64,000 nucleotides of DNA from Leadbetterella byssophila DSM 17132. GTDB taxonomy: Bacteria > Bacteroidota > Bacteroidia > Cytophagales > Spirosomataceae. The notes beneath the pieces were generated by a model. The model did no database searches and was not told where the DNA came from. It saw only the letters and a program-made list of their open reading frames with translations. Shown in pieces: positions 16,905 to 27,576 of the stretch. The number at the start of each line of letters is the position of its first letter. Position 1 is the stretch's first letter. The translations under genes and the position numbers were made by a program. The stretch spans positions 3,286,001 to 3,350,000 of the forward strand of contig NC_014655.1 in assembly GCF_000166395.1 (NCBI RefSeq). Reading direction: 5' to 3'.

Positions 16905-17356
16905 AGAGTTATCCGGTGTTTTCGCATGAGTATTTCATGCAAAAAGCTTTGACCTTAGCTGAAGAGGCTTTTGATCAGGGAGAAATTCCTGTAGGTGCTC
17001 TGGTGGTAGCAGATGGGAAGACCATTATAGGTAAAGGGTATAATCAAACGGAGAAATTAACGGATGTCACGGCACATGCAGAGATACTTGCTCTGAGTGC
17101 CGCTTCACAATATTTAGGGGCAAAGTATCTAAAAGATTGCACTTTGTACGTTACATTAGAACCTTGTATGATGTGTGCAGGGGCATTGGCATGGTCTCAG
17201 GTGAGCAGAATTGTATTTGCTGCATCGGATGAAAAGAGAGGTTTCAGCCTTTGGGAGCCAAGTGTTCTGCACCCCAAAACAGAGGTAATTAAAGGGGTTT
17301 TGGCTAACGAAGCCGGAGCTTTGTTGAAGGCATTTTTTAGGCGTCTGAGGCAATAG
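16895..17356 (+). CDS. tadA: tRNA-specific adenosine deaminase
   Basis: This zinc deaminase converts A34 to inosine in tRNA-Arg(ACG), allowing wobble decoding. The catalytic motif HAE (H61, E63) and zinc ligands PCMMC (C91, C94) are present. The length of 153 residues suits TadA. The ATG at 16895 overlaps the ROK kinase by 10 bases; an ATG at 16937 (MQKALTLAEEAF) is an alternative start that would still include the whole domain. Confidence 0.93.
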   Translation: MLLKSYPVFSHEYFMQKALTLAEEAFDQGEIPVGALVVADGKTIIGKGYNQTEKLTDVTAHAEILALSAASQYLGAKYLKDCTLYVTLEPCMMCAGALAWSQVSRIVFAASDEKRGFSLWEPSVLHPKTEVIKGVLANEAGALLKAFFRRLRQ

Positions 17357-17424
17357 AGAAGGAACGGAATAGGCCGCAGCATTGTTTTATTTTAATAAGA
17401 TTCATTTAAATTAATTTATCAGTT

Positions 17425-18036
17425 ATGGCATTTACCTTAGCACCGCTTCCATATGCTAATGATGCATTGGAGCCGCATTTTGATGCAAAAACCATGGAGA
17501 TCCATCACGATCGTCATCATAACGCTTATGTTACCAATTTGAATGCTGCTATTGCAGGAACTGAATTGGATAACCAAAGTATCGAAGAGATCCTTGCAAA
17601 CGTAAGCAAAGCTTCTCCAGCCGTTAGAAACAATGGTGGTGGACATTATAACCACGACCTGTTCTGGAATATTTTAGCACCTGCCGGAAAAGGGGGTGAA
17701 TTATCAGGAGATTTGAAAAGTGCAATTGAAGCTGCTTTTGGTTCTGTTGAGGAATTCAAGGCTCAATTCAAAGCAGCAGCTACTTCTCGTTTCGGATCAG
17801 GTTGGGCTTGGTTAATCGTTAAAGCCGACGGAAATCTTGCCGTTACTTCTACTCCTAACCAAGATAACCCTTTGATGGATATTGCGGAAGTGAAAGGTAC
17901 TCCAATCCTTGGATTAGACGTTTGGGAACATGCATACTACTTACATTATCAAAACAAACGTCCAGATTATGTAGACGCATTCTGGAATGTGGTGAATTGG
18001 GATGAAGTAGCAAAAAGATACGCTTCAGCGAAATAA
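17425..18036 (+). CDS. sodA: superoxide dismutase (Fe/Mn type)
   Basis: This 203-residue cytoplasmic enzyme dismutates superoxide. Its metal ligands lie in the usual motifs: His in MEIHHDRHH, His in [11 protein letters not shown], and Asp/His in [22 protein letters not shown] and SGWAWL are Fe/Mn family signatures. The choice between Mn and Fe cannot be made reliably by eye. It is followed by a strong terminator. Confidence 0.97.
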   Translation: MAFTLAPLPYANDALEPHFDAKTMEIHHDRHHNAYVTNLNAAIAGTELDNQSIEEILANVSKASPAVRNNGGGHYNHDLFWNILAPAGKGGELSGDLKSAIEAAFGSVEEFKAQFKAAATSRFGSGWAWLIVKADGNLAVTSTPNQDNPLMDIAEVKGTPILGLDVWEHAYYLHYQNKRPDYVDAFWNVVNWDEVAKRYASAK

Positions 18037-18062
18037 TCCGGGTTTCCCCCGGATTTTTTTTA
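18037..18062 (+). terminator. intrinsic terminator of sodA
   Basis: TCCGGG (18037-18042) pairs with CCCGGA (18048-18053) around a 5-base loop. A run of seven T residues follows, beginning at 18054. Flanking A/T bases extend the stem. It overlaps the end of the convergent LacI-family gene. Confidence 0.88.
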
Positions 18063-19058
18063 TTTTGTACTGGCCCTCTTTACAAGTATAGGTTCCAGTA
18101 CCACTTCTTCTGGGTTGTCGTAGATATTATTCTTTTGGCTCATATTTAAGAATAGTCTAGCGCACTCTTGACCCATTTTATAGGGTTGCTGTTCAATAGT
18201 AGTCAAAGAAGGAGTGATAAATTCAGAGAACACTTCATTCGCAAAACCCATTACGGCAACTTTTTCATTTTTCCTTTCCTGTAGTTCTCTCAACATGCCC
18301 AGGGCCGTGAAGTCATCTCCGGCAATGATGGCTTGAGGCAAGTCATTTAAATCTCTTATAAAGGTTCTTCCTCCTTCTATGGAAAGTGTTCCATAGTGTA
18401 TTTTTTCTTCCGGATTAGGCACACAGTAATCCTTTAGGGCAGCTATAAACCCTTCTTTTCTTCTTCTAAAGATACCAATATTCTGGACAGGTGCCATGTA
18501 TAAGATTTCTTTAAAACCTTTCTTTAGAAGATGTTCCGCTGCCATATATCCGGCTTTAAAGTCGTTAAGAGTAACTGACGGTACGGTCAGCCCTTCAAAG
18601 GAGCGGTCAAAGAGTACCAAAGCTTTGCCCTGTCTTATAACTTCATGAAAATGGGATACATCTGTTTCCGTTTCTAAGGAGAGAGAGGCAATAATGCCGT
18701 CCACTTGGGCTTCAAGTAAGGTTTTTACTCCCTGTTTTTCACTTTCCAGGCTTTCATTCGTCTGGTAGAGTAGAATCCCGTAACCTGCAGATTTGAGATG
18801 GTCTTCCATGCTGTGGATTACTGAAGCAAAAAACTGCACTCGGGCACTAGGTACTATCACTCCTATGGTGAATGTCTTGCCAGACTTAAGAGAAGCGGCT
18901 AGCTTGTTAGGGCTATAGTTCATCTTTTTCGCCATATCGCGAACTTGCTCTTTCGTCTCCTTGCTGATGCTTTTGGAGTCATTAAGTGCCCTTGATACCG
19001 TGGATACTGTAACGTTCAGTTCTCTGGCAATGTCATAGATGGTTACTTTCTTTTTCAA
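18060..19058 (-). CDS. LacI-family transcriptional repressor of the xylose operon
   Basis: This 332-residue regulator has an N-terminal helix-turn-helix and hinge (TIYDIARELNVTVSTVSRAL at about residues 6-25, NKLAASLKSG hinge). A periplasmic-binding-protein-like sensor domain from about residue 60 would bind a small sugar effector. It is divergent from xylB-xylA with an 85-base gap containing a perfect 16-bp palindrome. Regulation of xylose genes by a xylose-type effector is inferred from this context. The gene converges on sodA and ends within its terminator. Confidence 0.9.
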   Translation of the reverse strand: MKKKVTIYDIARELNVTVSTVSRALNDSKSISKETKEQVRDMAKKMNYSPNKLAASLKSGKTFTIGVIVPSARVQFFASVIHSMEDHLKSAGYGILLYQTNESLESEKQGVKTLLEAQVDGIIASLSLETETDVSHFHEVIRQGKALVLFDRSFEGLTVPSVTLNDFKAGYMAAEHLLKKGFKEILYMAPVQNIGIFRRRKEGFIAALKDYCVPNPEEKIHYGTLSIEGGRTFIRDLNDLPQAIIAGDDFTALGMLRELQERKNEKVAVMGFANEVFSEFITPSLTTIEQQPYKMGQECARLFLNMSQKNNIYDNPEEVVLEPILVKRASTK

Positions 19059-19075
19059 ATTTTTTTTGGATTCTC

Positions 19076-19106
19076 TTGGTAAATATAAGCCTTTAGTCTA
19101 ATTTTA
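19076..19106 (+). promoter_or_regulatory. promoter of the xylB-xylA-symporter operon
   Basis: TTG at 19076-19078 and TAATTTTA at 19099-19106 are 20 bases apart, a one-mismatch Bacteroidota promoter. The LacI-type palindrome starts at the last base of the -7 element, so repressor binding would cover the start site. Confidence 0.58.
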
Positions 19107-19111
19107 TGCAA
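19080..19111 (-). promoter_or_regulatory. candidate promoter of the LacI-family gene
   Basis: On the minus strand TTG (19109-19111, inside the palindrome) is followed after 21 bases by TATATTTA (19080-19087). The operator therefore overlaps the -33 element of the regulator gene, consistent with autorepression. Confidence 0.45.
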
Positions 19112-19121
19112 TCGATTGCAT
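19106..19121. promoter_or_regulatory. perfect palindromic LacI-family operator
   Basis: ATGCAATCGATTGCAT is a perfect 16-bp palindrome with the central CG step typical of LacI/GalR-family operators. It lies between the divergent regulator and xylB. It overlaps the plus-strand -7/start region and the minus-strand -33 element, so one site could control both directions. Confidence 0.82.
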
Positions 19122-19143
19122 TTTTCTTTTTTCCCTAGCACTC

Positions 19144-20619
19144 ATGTACTTATTAGGAATCGACCTTGGCACATCATCTATAAAGGTTTCTGTAATTGAA
19201 GCTGCTACACAACGTATTGTATCTTCTGTTCAATATCCCGAAGTAGAAGCCGAGATTTCGAGTCCGCAAGTGGGTTGGGCAGAGCAAAATCCAGAAACTT
19301 GGTGGAAAAATACTAAAAATGCTATAAAAAAATCCCAGGAGAAGCGAAATTATGACCCAAAGGACATACAGGCCATAGGAATAGCGTATCAGATGCACGG
19401 TCTAGTGGTTTTAGATGCTCAGGGTGAAGTCTTAAGACCTTCCATCATTTGGTGCGATAGTAGGGCAGTGGAATATGGAGATAAGGCCTTTTCTACCTTA
19501 GGCAAGGATTTTTGTTTGGAACACCACCTCAACAGTCCCGGAAATTTTACCGCAGCAAAATTAGCTTGGGTAAAAGAGAATGAACCTGCTGTGTATGAGA
19601 AGATAGATAAGGTGATGTTACCTGGAGAATACCTTGCGTATAAGTTAAGCGGAGCATTATCCACCAGTATTAGCGCCCTTTCTGAAGGGATATTTTGGGA
19701 TTTTGTGGAGAACAAGCTCTCAACTTCGGTTTTGAAGTACTTCGGATTTCCAAGGTCCTTTTTTCCGGATATTCAGGATGTGTTCTCTGTTCATGGAGAA
19801 CTGCGATCTGATGTTGCGGCAGAATTGGGCTTGAGATCGGGTATACCCATTGCTTATAAGTCAGGTGATCAACCTAACAATGCTTTTTCTTTGAATGTCT
19901 TAGAGCCGGGTGAGGTTGCGGCCACTGCAGGGACCTCTGGAGTGATCTATGGGGTCAGTGATGCTTTGGTGCATGATCCGGAATCTAGGGTGAACACCTT
20001 TGCCCATGTGAATTATACCCCTGATCAAGTGCGAACAGGAACTTTGCTTTGCATCAATGGAACGGGAATATTGTACAGTTGGGCCAAAAAGCTCTTAGGT
20101 AATTCTATTTCCTATCAAGATATGAATGCCAGTTCGGCTGCAATATCTGCAGGAGCAGAAGGGCTCAGGGTGCTTCCGTTTGGGAATGGGGCTGAGCGTA
20201 TATTCCATAACAGGACTATTGGCGCACATTTTGAAAATCTGGATCTGAACCGTCACCATAAAGGGCATTTTTTGAAAGGTATTACAGAGGGGATTGCTTT
20301 TTCATTCCGCTACGGATTAGATATCATGAGAGAAAATGGCATGAATGCCAGTAAAGTGAAGGCCGGTCATGCCAATTTGTTTCTAAGTGAGGTGTTTCAA
20401 AGGGATTTTGTGGAGGCTACTGGCCTAGAAGTGGAATTGTATGATAACGATGGAAGCGTAGGGGCTGCCCTAGGAGCAGGTTTGGGCTCAGGAGCATTTG
20501 CCTCTGCTAAGGAAGCCTTTTTGGGTGTGAAAAAAATAAAGACTATTAGTCCTCAAGGAGGATATGAGGATATATATGAAAATTGGAAAGAGATCTTAAC
20601 TACTAAACTAAATAAATAA
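19144..20619 (+). CDS. xylB: xylulokinase
   Basis: This 491-residue FGGY-family kinase phosphorylates D-xylulose to xylulose-5-phosphate. The N-terminal phosphate motif [15 protein letters not shown] is at residues 5-19, the MHG motif with the likely catalytic Asp is in [10 protein letters not shown], and the second-domain motif is [11 protein letters not shown]. It is the first gene downstream of the LacI-type operator. Its stop overlaps the xylA start by one base (TAATG), implying coupled translation. Confidence 0.96.
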   Translation: MYLLGIDLGTSSIKVSVIEAATQRIVSSVQYPEVEAEISSPQVGWAEQNPETWWKNTKNAIKKSQEKRNYDPKDIQAIGIAYQMHGLVVLDAQGEVLRPSIIWCDSRAVEYGDKAFSTLGKDFCLEHHLNSPGNFTAAKLAWVKENEPAVYEKIDKVMLPGEYLAYKLSGALSTSISALSEGIFWDFVENKLSTSVLKYFGFPRSFFPDIQDVFSVHGELRSDVAAELGLRSGIPIAYKSGDQPNNAFSLNVLEPGEVAATAGTSGVIYGVSDALVHDPESRVNTFAHVNYTPDQVRTGTLLCINGTGILYSWAKKLLGNSISYQDMNASSAAISAGAEGLRVLPFGNGAERIFHNRTIGAHFENLDLNRHHKGHFLKGITEGIAFSFRYGLDIMRENGMNASKVKAGHANLFLSEVFQRDFVEATGLEVELYDNDGSVGAALGAGLGSGAFASAKEAFLGVKKIKTISPQGGYEDIYENWKEILTTKLNK

Positions 20620-21950
20620 TGGCTATTGTAACAGGAGATACAGAGTACTTCAAGGGTATTGGTGAGATTAAATATGAGGGAAAGGATACAGATAACCCTT
20701 TGGCCTTCCGCTACTATGATCCAAATAGAATAGTAAGAGGAAAAACCATGAAGGAACATTTGAAATTTGCCGGGGCCTATTGGCACTCATTCAATGGCAA
20801 TGGTTCAGATCCTTTTGGTGAACCTACGCATATTTTCCCTTGGGATGTAAAGCAAGATCCCATAGTGAGAGCTAAAGATAAGATGGATGCTGCGTTTGAG
20901 TTTTTGACCAAAATGAATCTGCCTTATTACTGCTTCCATGATGTAGATATGGTAGATTATGGTTCAGATGTTGCCGAAAATGAAAGGCGATTAGAGGCTC
21001 TAACTCAATATGCCCTGGAGAAACAAAAGGCTACAGGCGTGAAGTTGCTTTGGGGAACAGCAAACCTTTTCTCGAATAGGAGATACATGAATGGAGCCAT
21101 AACTAATCCGGATTTTCATGTTCTTACGCACGGAGCAGCACAAGTGAAAGCGGCCTTAGACGCTACTATCCAGTTAGGCGGAGAAAATTATGTATTCTGG
21201 GGAGGTAGAGAAGGCTATATGACTCTTTTGAATACAGACATGAAGAGAGAGAAAGAGCATTTTGCCCGTTTCTTACATACTGTTAGAGATTATGCCAGAA
21301 AGAATGGATTTACAGGTACCTTCTTCATAGAACCTAAGCCATGTGAGCCTTCAAAACATCAATATGATTATGATGCGGAGACGGTGATAGGATTCTTGAG
21401 ACAGTATGATCTATTATCCGACTTTAAACTTAACCTTGAAGTTAACCACGCTACTCTAGCAGGACATACCTTCCAGCATGAATTACAGGTGGCTGCTGAT
21501 GCCGGTCTACTAGGCTCTATAGATGCTAACAGAGGAGATTATCAGAACGGTTGGGATACGGATCAATTCCCTAATAACATCAATGAGCTTGTTGAATCCA
21601 TGTTGATCATATTGGAAGCAGGTGGCTTCAAAGGGGGTGGAATCAATTTTGATGCGAAGATTAGAAGAAATTCTACGGATCAAGAGGATCTTTTTTATGC
21701 ACATATCGGAGGAATGGATATATTTGCAAAAGCTCTGCTTTTAGCAGATGAAATTTTGGAAAAATCTGAATATTCCAAATTAAAGGCAAACCGTTATGCA
21801 TCTTTTGATTCTGGACTAGGAAAAGCCTTCGAAGAAGGAAAATTAAGTCTGGAAGATTTAAGAAATTATGCAGCAGAAAATGGTGAGCCTAAGGTCATCA
21901 GCGGGAAGCAGGAATACTTAGAGAATTTAATTAATCGATATATTTTCTAA
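20619..21950 (+). CDS. xylA: xylose isomerase
   Basis: This 443-residue enzyme interconverts D-xylose and D-xylulose. The catalytic His is in [11 protein letters not shown]. Metal-binding residues are in [15 protein letters not shown] and [15 protein letters not shown]. Length is typical of the longer (class II) isomerases. It is translated directly after xylB and is followed 9 bases later by the symporter. Confidence 0.97.
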   Translation: MAIVTGDTEYFKGIGEIKYEGKDTDNPLAFRYYDPNRIVRGKTMKEHLKFAGAYWHSFNGNGSDPFGEPTHIFPWDVKQDPIVRAKDKMDAAFEFLTKMNLPYYCFHDVDMVDYGSDVAENERRLEALTQYALEKQKATGVKLLWGTANLFSNRRYMNGAITNPDFHVLTHGAAQVKAALDATIQLGGENYVFWGGREGYMTLLNTDMKREKEHFARFLHTVRDYARKNGFTGTFFIEPKPCEPSKHQYDYDAETVIGFLRQYDLLSDFKLNLEVNHATLAGHTFQHELQVAADAGLLGSIDANRGDYQNGWDTDQFPNNINELVESMLIILEAGGFKGGGINFDAKIRRNSTDQEDLFYAHIGGMDIFAKALLLADEILEKSEYSKLKANRYASFDSGLGKAFEEGKLSLEDLRNYAAENGEPKVISGKQEYLENLINRYIF

Positions 21951-21959
21951 TAAACCTTA

Positions 21960-23630
21960 ATGAACTTTTTGAGCACCCAGGATTACATCGTATTCCTCAT
22001 TTACTTTGTTATTGTAGCCGGATACGGTCTTTGGATTTACAATCGGAAGAAGAAGGAAAGTAGTAACACAAAAGATTATTTCTTAGCGGAGGGTTCGCTC
22101 ACTTGGTGGGCTATAGGAGCATCTCTGATAGCCTCCAATATTTCGGCTGAACAGTTTATAGGAATGAGTGGCTCCGGATTTAACTTCGGTTTAGCCATAG
22201 CCGCCTATGAATGGATGGCAGCTGCTACCTTGATCATTGTGGCCTTGTTCTTCATCCCGGTTTATTTGAAGAATAAGATCTTCACCATGCCACAGTTCCT
22301 ACATCAGAGGTATAATGGGACGGTAGCCATGATTATGGCGGTATTCTGGCTTTTGCTCTATGTAGTGGTAAACCTTACTTCTATTCTTTACTTAGGAGCA
22401 TTAGCTATCAATAGTATCTCGGGACTTGATATCACCCTTTGCATGTACGGCCTAGCGATATTTGCCATATTCATTACTCTGGGCGGTATGAAGGTCATAG
22501 GCTACACCGACGTGATTCAGGTATTTTTCTTGATTTTAGGAGGACTTATAACCACGTATTTAGCTCTGCAATTAGTGGCAGACAAACACGGCACTACCGG
22601 TGCCATCAAGGGTTTTGAGATCTTGACCAAAGAAGTGCCTGATCACTTCCACATGATCTTCAAAAGAGATAATCCTCATTATTTGGATATTCCGGGTCTG
22701 ACCATGTTACTTGGGGGACTTTGGATAGTAAACCTGAATTATTGGGGATGTAATCAATATATCACTCAAAGGGCGTTGGGGGCAGACTTGCCAACTGCCA
22801 GAAATGGTATTCTGTTTGCCGCATTCTTGAAAATGTTAATGCCTATAATAGTAGTATTACCGGGTATAGCCGCCTTCTTCCTTTATCAGAAAGGCATGTT
22901 CCAAACGGAAATGTTACAAGGAGGAGAATTGAACCCGGACAGGGCGTATCCGGTGTTACTTAACTTACTCCCTGCGGGATTGAAAGGTTTATCCTTTGCC
23001 GCTTTGACTGCTGCGATTGTAGCTTCATTAGCAGGTAAAGCCAATAGTATTGCTACAATCTTTACTTTGGATATCTTCCAAAAGAAGATTAAGCCGGAGG
23101 CTTCAGAGAAATCTTTGGTAAATGTTGGGAAAATCACTGTGGTAGTTTCCATGATACTGGCTGTGATGATAGCTCCCTATTTAGGAATTGATAAGAAAGG
23201 AGGATTCCAATACATTCAGGAGTATACCGGTTTTGTATCTCCAGGTATTTTTGCCATGTTTATCTTAGGATTCTTCTGGAAGAAAACTACTTCAAATGCG
23301 GCGCTTTTCGCTACCATAGGAGGCTTCTTGCTCTCCGTATTTTTCAAAGTATTACCGAATTTTGCCGATCTGTCCTTCTTAAGTGGAATGGGCTTTGCCG
23401 TGCCTAATGCAGTGGGTGTTTATGAGATACCATTCCTGGATAGAATGGGTTTTGTGTTCCTGATCTGTATTTTGGTAATGTACATCATAAGTACTATTGA
23501 GAATAAGAAAGGCATAGTGCCTAAGGGATTGGAAGTGGATAAGTCTATGTTCCGTGCTCATCCTGGTTTTGTGGCAGGGGCATTGATTATCGTGCTGATG
23601 TTAGTGGCACTTTATTCGGTGTATTGGTAA
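21960..23630 (+). CDS. sodium:solute symporter, probable xylose/sugar transporter
   Basis: This 556-residue integral membrane protein of the SSS (SGLT-like) family has about 13-14 hydrophobic helices. WWAIGASLIASNISAEQFIGMSGSG near the N-terminus is the family's substrate/Na-binding region and GLKGLSFAALTAAIVASLAGKAN lies in the second inverted half. Vibrio SGLT-type members carry galactose or xylose; the position after xylBA supports xylose. Its stop is one base before the hybrid sensor gene. Confidence 0.92.
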   Translation: MNFLSTQDYIVFLIYFVIVAGYGLWIYNRKKKESSNTKDYFLAEGSLTWWAIGASLIASNISAEQFIGMSGSGFNFGLAIAAYEWMAAATLIIVALFFIPVYLKNKIFTMPQFLHQRYNGTVAMIMAVFWLLLYVVVNLTSILYLGALAINSISGLDITLCMYGLAIFAIFITLGGMKVIGYTDVIQVFFLILGGLITTYLALQLVADKHGTTGAIKGFEILTKEVPDHFHMIFKRDNPHYLDIPGLTMLLGGLWIVNLNYWGCNQYITQRALGADLPTARNGILFAAFLKMLMPIIVVLPGIAAFFLYQKGMFQTEMLQGGELNPDRAYPVLLNLLPAGLKGLSFAALTAAIVASLAGKANSIATIFTLDIFQKKIKPEASEKSLVNVGKITVVVSMILAVMIAPYLGIDKKGGFQYIQEYTGFVSPGIFAMFILGFFWKKTTSNAALFATIGGFLLSVFFKVLPNFADLSFLSGMGFAVPNAVGVYEIPFLDRMGFVFLICILVMYIISTIENKKGIVPKGLEVDKSMFRAHPGFVAGALIIVLMLVALYSVYW

Positions 23631-23631
23631 T

Positions 23632-26600
23632 ATGCCATGGGGCTGGTTCTTCCTTCTATTCGCCAGTGCCTCTGTATTTGCACAATCGTTTAAGCGTTTA
23701 GGCATTAATGAGGGCCTGAATCATAACCACGTGACCGCAGTATGCCGGTCGGCAACCGGTTTTCTTTGGATAGGTACGGCTGATGGACTGCACAGATTTG
23801 ACGGCAAATCCTTGAAGTTATATAGGGGAATCCATTTAGTTAATCAGATTTATGAAGGGCCAGATGATTTGCTTTGGATTCGTACGGATCAAGGTCTTCA
23901 AGTTCTAGATCAAAGGAAGGAGACCTTCTATAAGAATTCAGATAGTCTGCTAAGTGCCAAGGGTTTCCCCAAAGGGAATTTTCTAGACCTAATAAAAGAT
24001 AGAAATAACCGCTTTTGGCTTTTACATTCTGATGGTGGATTTTCACGGTATCAAAACGGTCAGATCGATACGTACTCCTCAGGAAAAGCGGCGGTTTCTT
24101 TTGCTTTGGATCCCAATGGAGCGATTTGGATGATGTATGCTGACGGGTATATAGAGAAGATACATGCAGAAAGTTTGGAACTACAGTTCAGAAAGAAACT
24201 TCTTTCCAAGGCAGATCCTAACTATAGAATTTTTATTGACAGACAAGGTTCACCGTGGATTTTCTCTGCAAATACACCTAACGGAGTTTTCTGGTGGCCT
24301 GATATCAGTACGGCTCCAAAAGTTTTTGCGCTTTCTTCTCCTCATTATCCCCTTAATAACAATACAGTAATAGGTGTTACGGAAGACCAAAGAGGGAAAA
24401 TCTGGATTGCTACTGACCATGGCGGGGTAAATCTATTTGATCCTCGTACACAGGTGCTTACCTATTTGATGAATGAAGAATATAATGACAGGAGCCTAAG
24501 TCATAATGGTACTTCTGCTTTACTTTGTGATGAAGAAGGCATAGTATGGGTAGGTACATATAAAGGTGGATTAAATTATTATCACGAACAATTAATCCAA
24601 TTTCCTGTGGTTCGGAATCATAAAATACCCTATGAAGATGTAAATAGATTTGTCGAAGATAGGGAGGGGAATTTGTGGATCGGTACTAATGGAGGTGGCT
24701 TATTATTTTACCATAAGGCAAGCAATACTTACAAGCAATTTCTACATAATCCTTCCCAGCCTCAGAGTCTAGGGTCAAATGTGATAGTTAGCTTATATCT
24801 TGACAAAGAAGATAGATTATGGGTGGGTACCTACCACGGAGGACTGAACTTATTTCAAAACGGAAAGTTTACCCGCTTTCTAAATCAGGCTGATGATCCT
24901 TATAGCCTTAGTAATAATAGTGTTTGGGAGATCTTTGAAGACAGTAGGGGGAATCTATGGATTGGTACTCTTTCAGGTGGAGCTCAGGTTTTAGATCGAT
25001 CCAGCGGCAAATTTCTCAAAGTAGGTAGAGACATCCCGGGACCATCTGCTCCTTACATCTGTGCCATAATGGAGGACCGAAAGGGTAGATTGTGGTTTGG
25101 TTCTGCCACAGGTATAGAAGTATTTGATCCGAAAACCAAGAAGGTGAAAAAATATGGAATGGCGGATGGGTTAAGAAATGAATATATCTCTGATTTTCTC
25201 GAGGATTCAAAAGGTAGATTTTGGGTGGCTACGAGAGATGGTCTACACCTTTTTGATGCAGAAAGTGAGCGTTTTAAGTTTTTCGACGAGGGACTTCAAG
25301 ACCACACTATTCATACACTTTTGGAAGACCAGAGTGGAAAAATATGGATGAGCACGGCTAAAGGAGTCTCCATGTTAGTGGAGAAGGAACAATGGATCAT
25401 TAGGAATTTCGATCAAGAAGATGGGTTGCAGTCGGCTGCTTTTAATGAAAATGCGGCACTTAAAAGCCGATCGGGTGAACTATTGTTCGGTGGTCCAAAG
25501 GGCTTTAATATTATTCGTTCGGAAAATCTATATCAGGAAGGTAAAATTCCGCAGCCAAAATTAATTGACTTCTTACTCTTTAATAGGAGTATAGGAGTGG
25601 GTGAAGTAGTAAACGGGAGAGTTATTTTAGACAAAACTTTGCCTTTTATTAAAGAGATATTTCTACGACATGATCAGAATGTGATAGGTTTAAGCATTTC
25701 TCCCATGTACTTTTTACATCCCAAGAGGGTACAGATGAAGTATATTTTGGAAGGTTTTAATACGGAATGGTTAGATGGGAATAATCATTTGGTCACCTTT
25801 ACCAACTTGAATGCTGGAGAATACACTTTCAAGGTGATAACCTCTTTGGATGGGGAGCAATGGAGTGCCCCCTTTACACTTTTGAAGATACATGTATCTT
25901 CTCCATGGTGGAAGACTCCCTGGGCTTATGCATTTTATTTTATCATTATCTCTTCCATCCTTTTGGTCATAAGATATTTTGAGAAAAGTAATCAGGCCAG
26001 ACTTTTCGCCCTTCAACAAGAAAGAGAGGAGGCGAAAAGGATAAAGGAGCTGGACCTACTAAAAACAAAATTCTTTACAAATGTGAGTCATGAGTTTAGG
26101 ACTCCTCTTAGTTTAATCCTGACTCCGGTGGAGAAATTGGTTCAATTAGAAACGGATGCCCATAAAAGAATGCATTTGGATCTTGTTTATCGGAATGCGC
26201 GAAGGCTTTTGAATCTGGTGAATCAATTGTTGGATTTTAGAAAAATAGATACCCGTTCTTTAGTCCTTCATGCCGTAGAGGGTGATATCATAGCTGAACT
26301 TAAAGATCACGTCAGATCTTTTAGAGATTTAGCTGAAAGTAAGGAAATACAATATCAAATTCAGATTCCCGCCGAGCCATTTACTTGTAGATTTGATCAT
26401 GATAAACTAGAAAGGATAATTTTTAATTTACTTTCAAATGCTTTCAAATTTACACCGGTGGGTGGAAGAGTGTTCTTTGAATCCACTATTGACGGTAAAT
26501 ATTTAAATGTCAAAGTTGGGGACAACGGAATGGGTATTCCTGATGATTCATTGCAGAGGATATTTGATAGGTATTTTCAAGATGATTTGTTAAAATCTGT

Positions 26601-27531
26601 CTTGAATCAGGGGAGTGGAATAGGACTTTCTATCACAAAGGAGTATGTCTCATTAATGGGAGGGGAAATCTCTGTTGAAAGCAAGGTGGGAATGGGTAGT
26701 ACGTTCAATGTTAGAATTCCGCTTGATCCTGCACCTGTGCCCACTCAAAGGATAGAGAGGCGAGGCAATTTGGGGGGAGAAAAGATCTTAGTAGTGGAGG
26801 ATAATGAAGATTTTAGATTCTATCTGCTAGATAATCTTAGAGAAGAATTTGCATTAGAAGAAGCACGGAATGGTGAGGAGGCTTGGGAGAAAGTGTTAAG
26901 TTATCATCCTGATCTCATTGTTTCAGATATTAATATGCCGGGAATGTCAGGTTTAGAGCTATGTAGGAAAATCAGAAGAGATCCTAGAACAAAGCATATT
27001 CCGGTCATTTTGTTAACGGCAATTTCTTCTGATAGTGCACAGATAGAAGGTTTAGATTCAGGAGCTTCAGACTATATTATAAAACCGTTTAATGTTGAAC
27101 TTCTGCTTACTAAACTTAGGACCCAATTGAAGCAAAAAAGCTCATTGGAAAAGGCCTTCAAAAAGAAAGTAAGTATAGAAGTTAAGGTACCGGAAACGGA
27201 GAGTTCTGATGAGAAATTTGTAAGGAAGGCCTTGGAACTGATCGAAGCTAATCTAAGTAATACTGAATTTTCTGTTGAAATTTTAGCTGAAAATTTGAAT
27301 GTAAGTAGAGTAGGTCTTTACAAAAAGATCTTTGGATTAACAGGAATGTCTCCTTCTGAATTCATCCGAGATATTCGATTAAAAAGGGCCGCAAAGATGT
27401 TAGAAGACACGGGTCTAACAGTGGCAGAAGTAGCTTATTCTGTAGGTTATAATAACCCCAAGGCGTTTTCTAAGTTCTTTAAAGAAAAATGGGGGCATAA
27501 CCCCACTGATTTTAGGAAGATTAAATCCTGA
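23632..27531 (+). CDS. hybrid two-component system sensor/AraC regulator (HTCS)
   Basis: This 1299-residue one-polypeptide signalling protein has a signal peptide (1-18), a large periplasmic sensor of repeated beta-propeller units (repeats of WIGT..GGL..., about 20-640), and a Y_Y_Y domain (about 690-755). A transmembrane segment (about 762-785) leads to a histidine kinase dimerisation domain with H820 (SHEFRTPLS) and an HATPase domain (DNGMGIPDD, GSGIGLS). A receiver domain with D1099 (SDINMPG) and a C-terminal AraC-type DNA-binding domain (about 1195-1295) complete it. In Bacteroidota such proteins sense oligosaccharides in the periplasm and activate SusC/D loci. It lies between the xylose operon and the GH31/SusCD genes, so these are its likely targets. 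Confidence 0.95.
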   Translation: MPWGWFFLLFASASVFAQSFKRLGINEGLNHNHVTAVCRSATGFLWIGTADGLHRFDGKSLKLYRGIHLVNQIYEGPDDLLWIRTDQGLQVLDQRKETFYKNSDSLLSAKGFPKGNFLDLIKDRNNRFWLLHSDGGFSRYQNGQIDTYSSGKAAVSFALDPNGAIWMMYADGYIEKIHAESLELQFRKKLLSKADPNYRIFIDRQGSPWIFSANTPNGVFWWPDISTAPKVFALSSPHYPLNNNTVIGVTEDQRGKIWIATDHGGVNLFDPRTQVLTYLMNEEYNDRSLSHNGTSALLCDEEGIVWVGTYKGGLNYYHEQLIQFPVVRNHKIPYEDVNRFVEDREGNLWIGTNGGGLLFYHKASNTYKQFLHNPSQPQSLGSNVIVSLYLDKEDRLWVGTYHGGLNLFQNGKFTRFLNQADDPYSLSNNSVWEIFEDSRGNLWIGTLSGGAQVLDRSSGKFLKVGRDIPGPSAPYICAIMEDRKGRLWFGSATGIEVFDPKTKKVKKYGMADGLRNEYISDFLEDSKGRFWVATRDGLHLFDAESERFKFFDEGLQDHTIHTLLEDQSGKIWMSTAKGVSMLVEKEQWIIRNFDQEDGLQSAAFNENAALKSRSGELLFGGPKGFNIIRSENLYQEGKIPQPKLIDFLLFNRSIGVGEVVNGRVILDKTLPFIKEIFLRHDQNVIGLSISPMYFLHPKRVQMKYILEGFNTEWLDGNNHLVTFTNLNAGEYTFKVITSLDGEQWSAPFTLLKIHVSSPWWKTPWAYAFYFIIISSILLVIRYFEKSNQARLFALQQEREEAKRIKELDLLKTKFFTNVSHEFRTPLSLILTPVEKLVQLETDAHKRMHLDLVYRNARRLLNLVNQLLDFRKIDTRSLVLHAVEGDIIAELKDHVRSFRDLAESKEIQYQIQIPAEPFTCRFDHDKLERIIFNLLSNAFKFTPVGGRVFFESTIDGKYLNVKVGDNGMGIPDDSLQRIFDRYFQDDLLKSVLNQGSGIGLSITKEYVSLMGGEISVESKVGMGSTFNVRIPLDPAPVPTQRIERRGNLGGEKILVVEDNEDFRFYLLDNLREEFALEEARNGEEAWEKVLSYHPDLIVSDINMPGMSGLELCRKIRRDPRTKHIPVILLTAISSDSAQIEGLDSGASDYIIKPFNVELLLTKLRTQLKQKSSLEKAFKKKVSIEVKVPETESSDEKFVRKALELIEANLSNTEFSVEILAENLNVSRVGLYKKIFGLTGMSPSEFIRDIRLKRAAKMLEDTGLTVAEVAYSVGYNNPKAFSKFFKEKWGHNPTDFRKIKS

Positions 27532-27576
27532 TTTGGTTTACATATTGATCCCTATTTATTAACAAAACCGCCCCTT

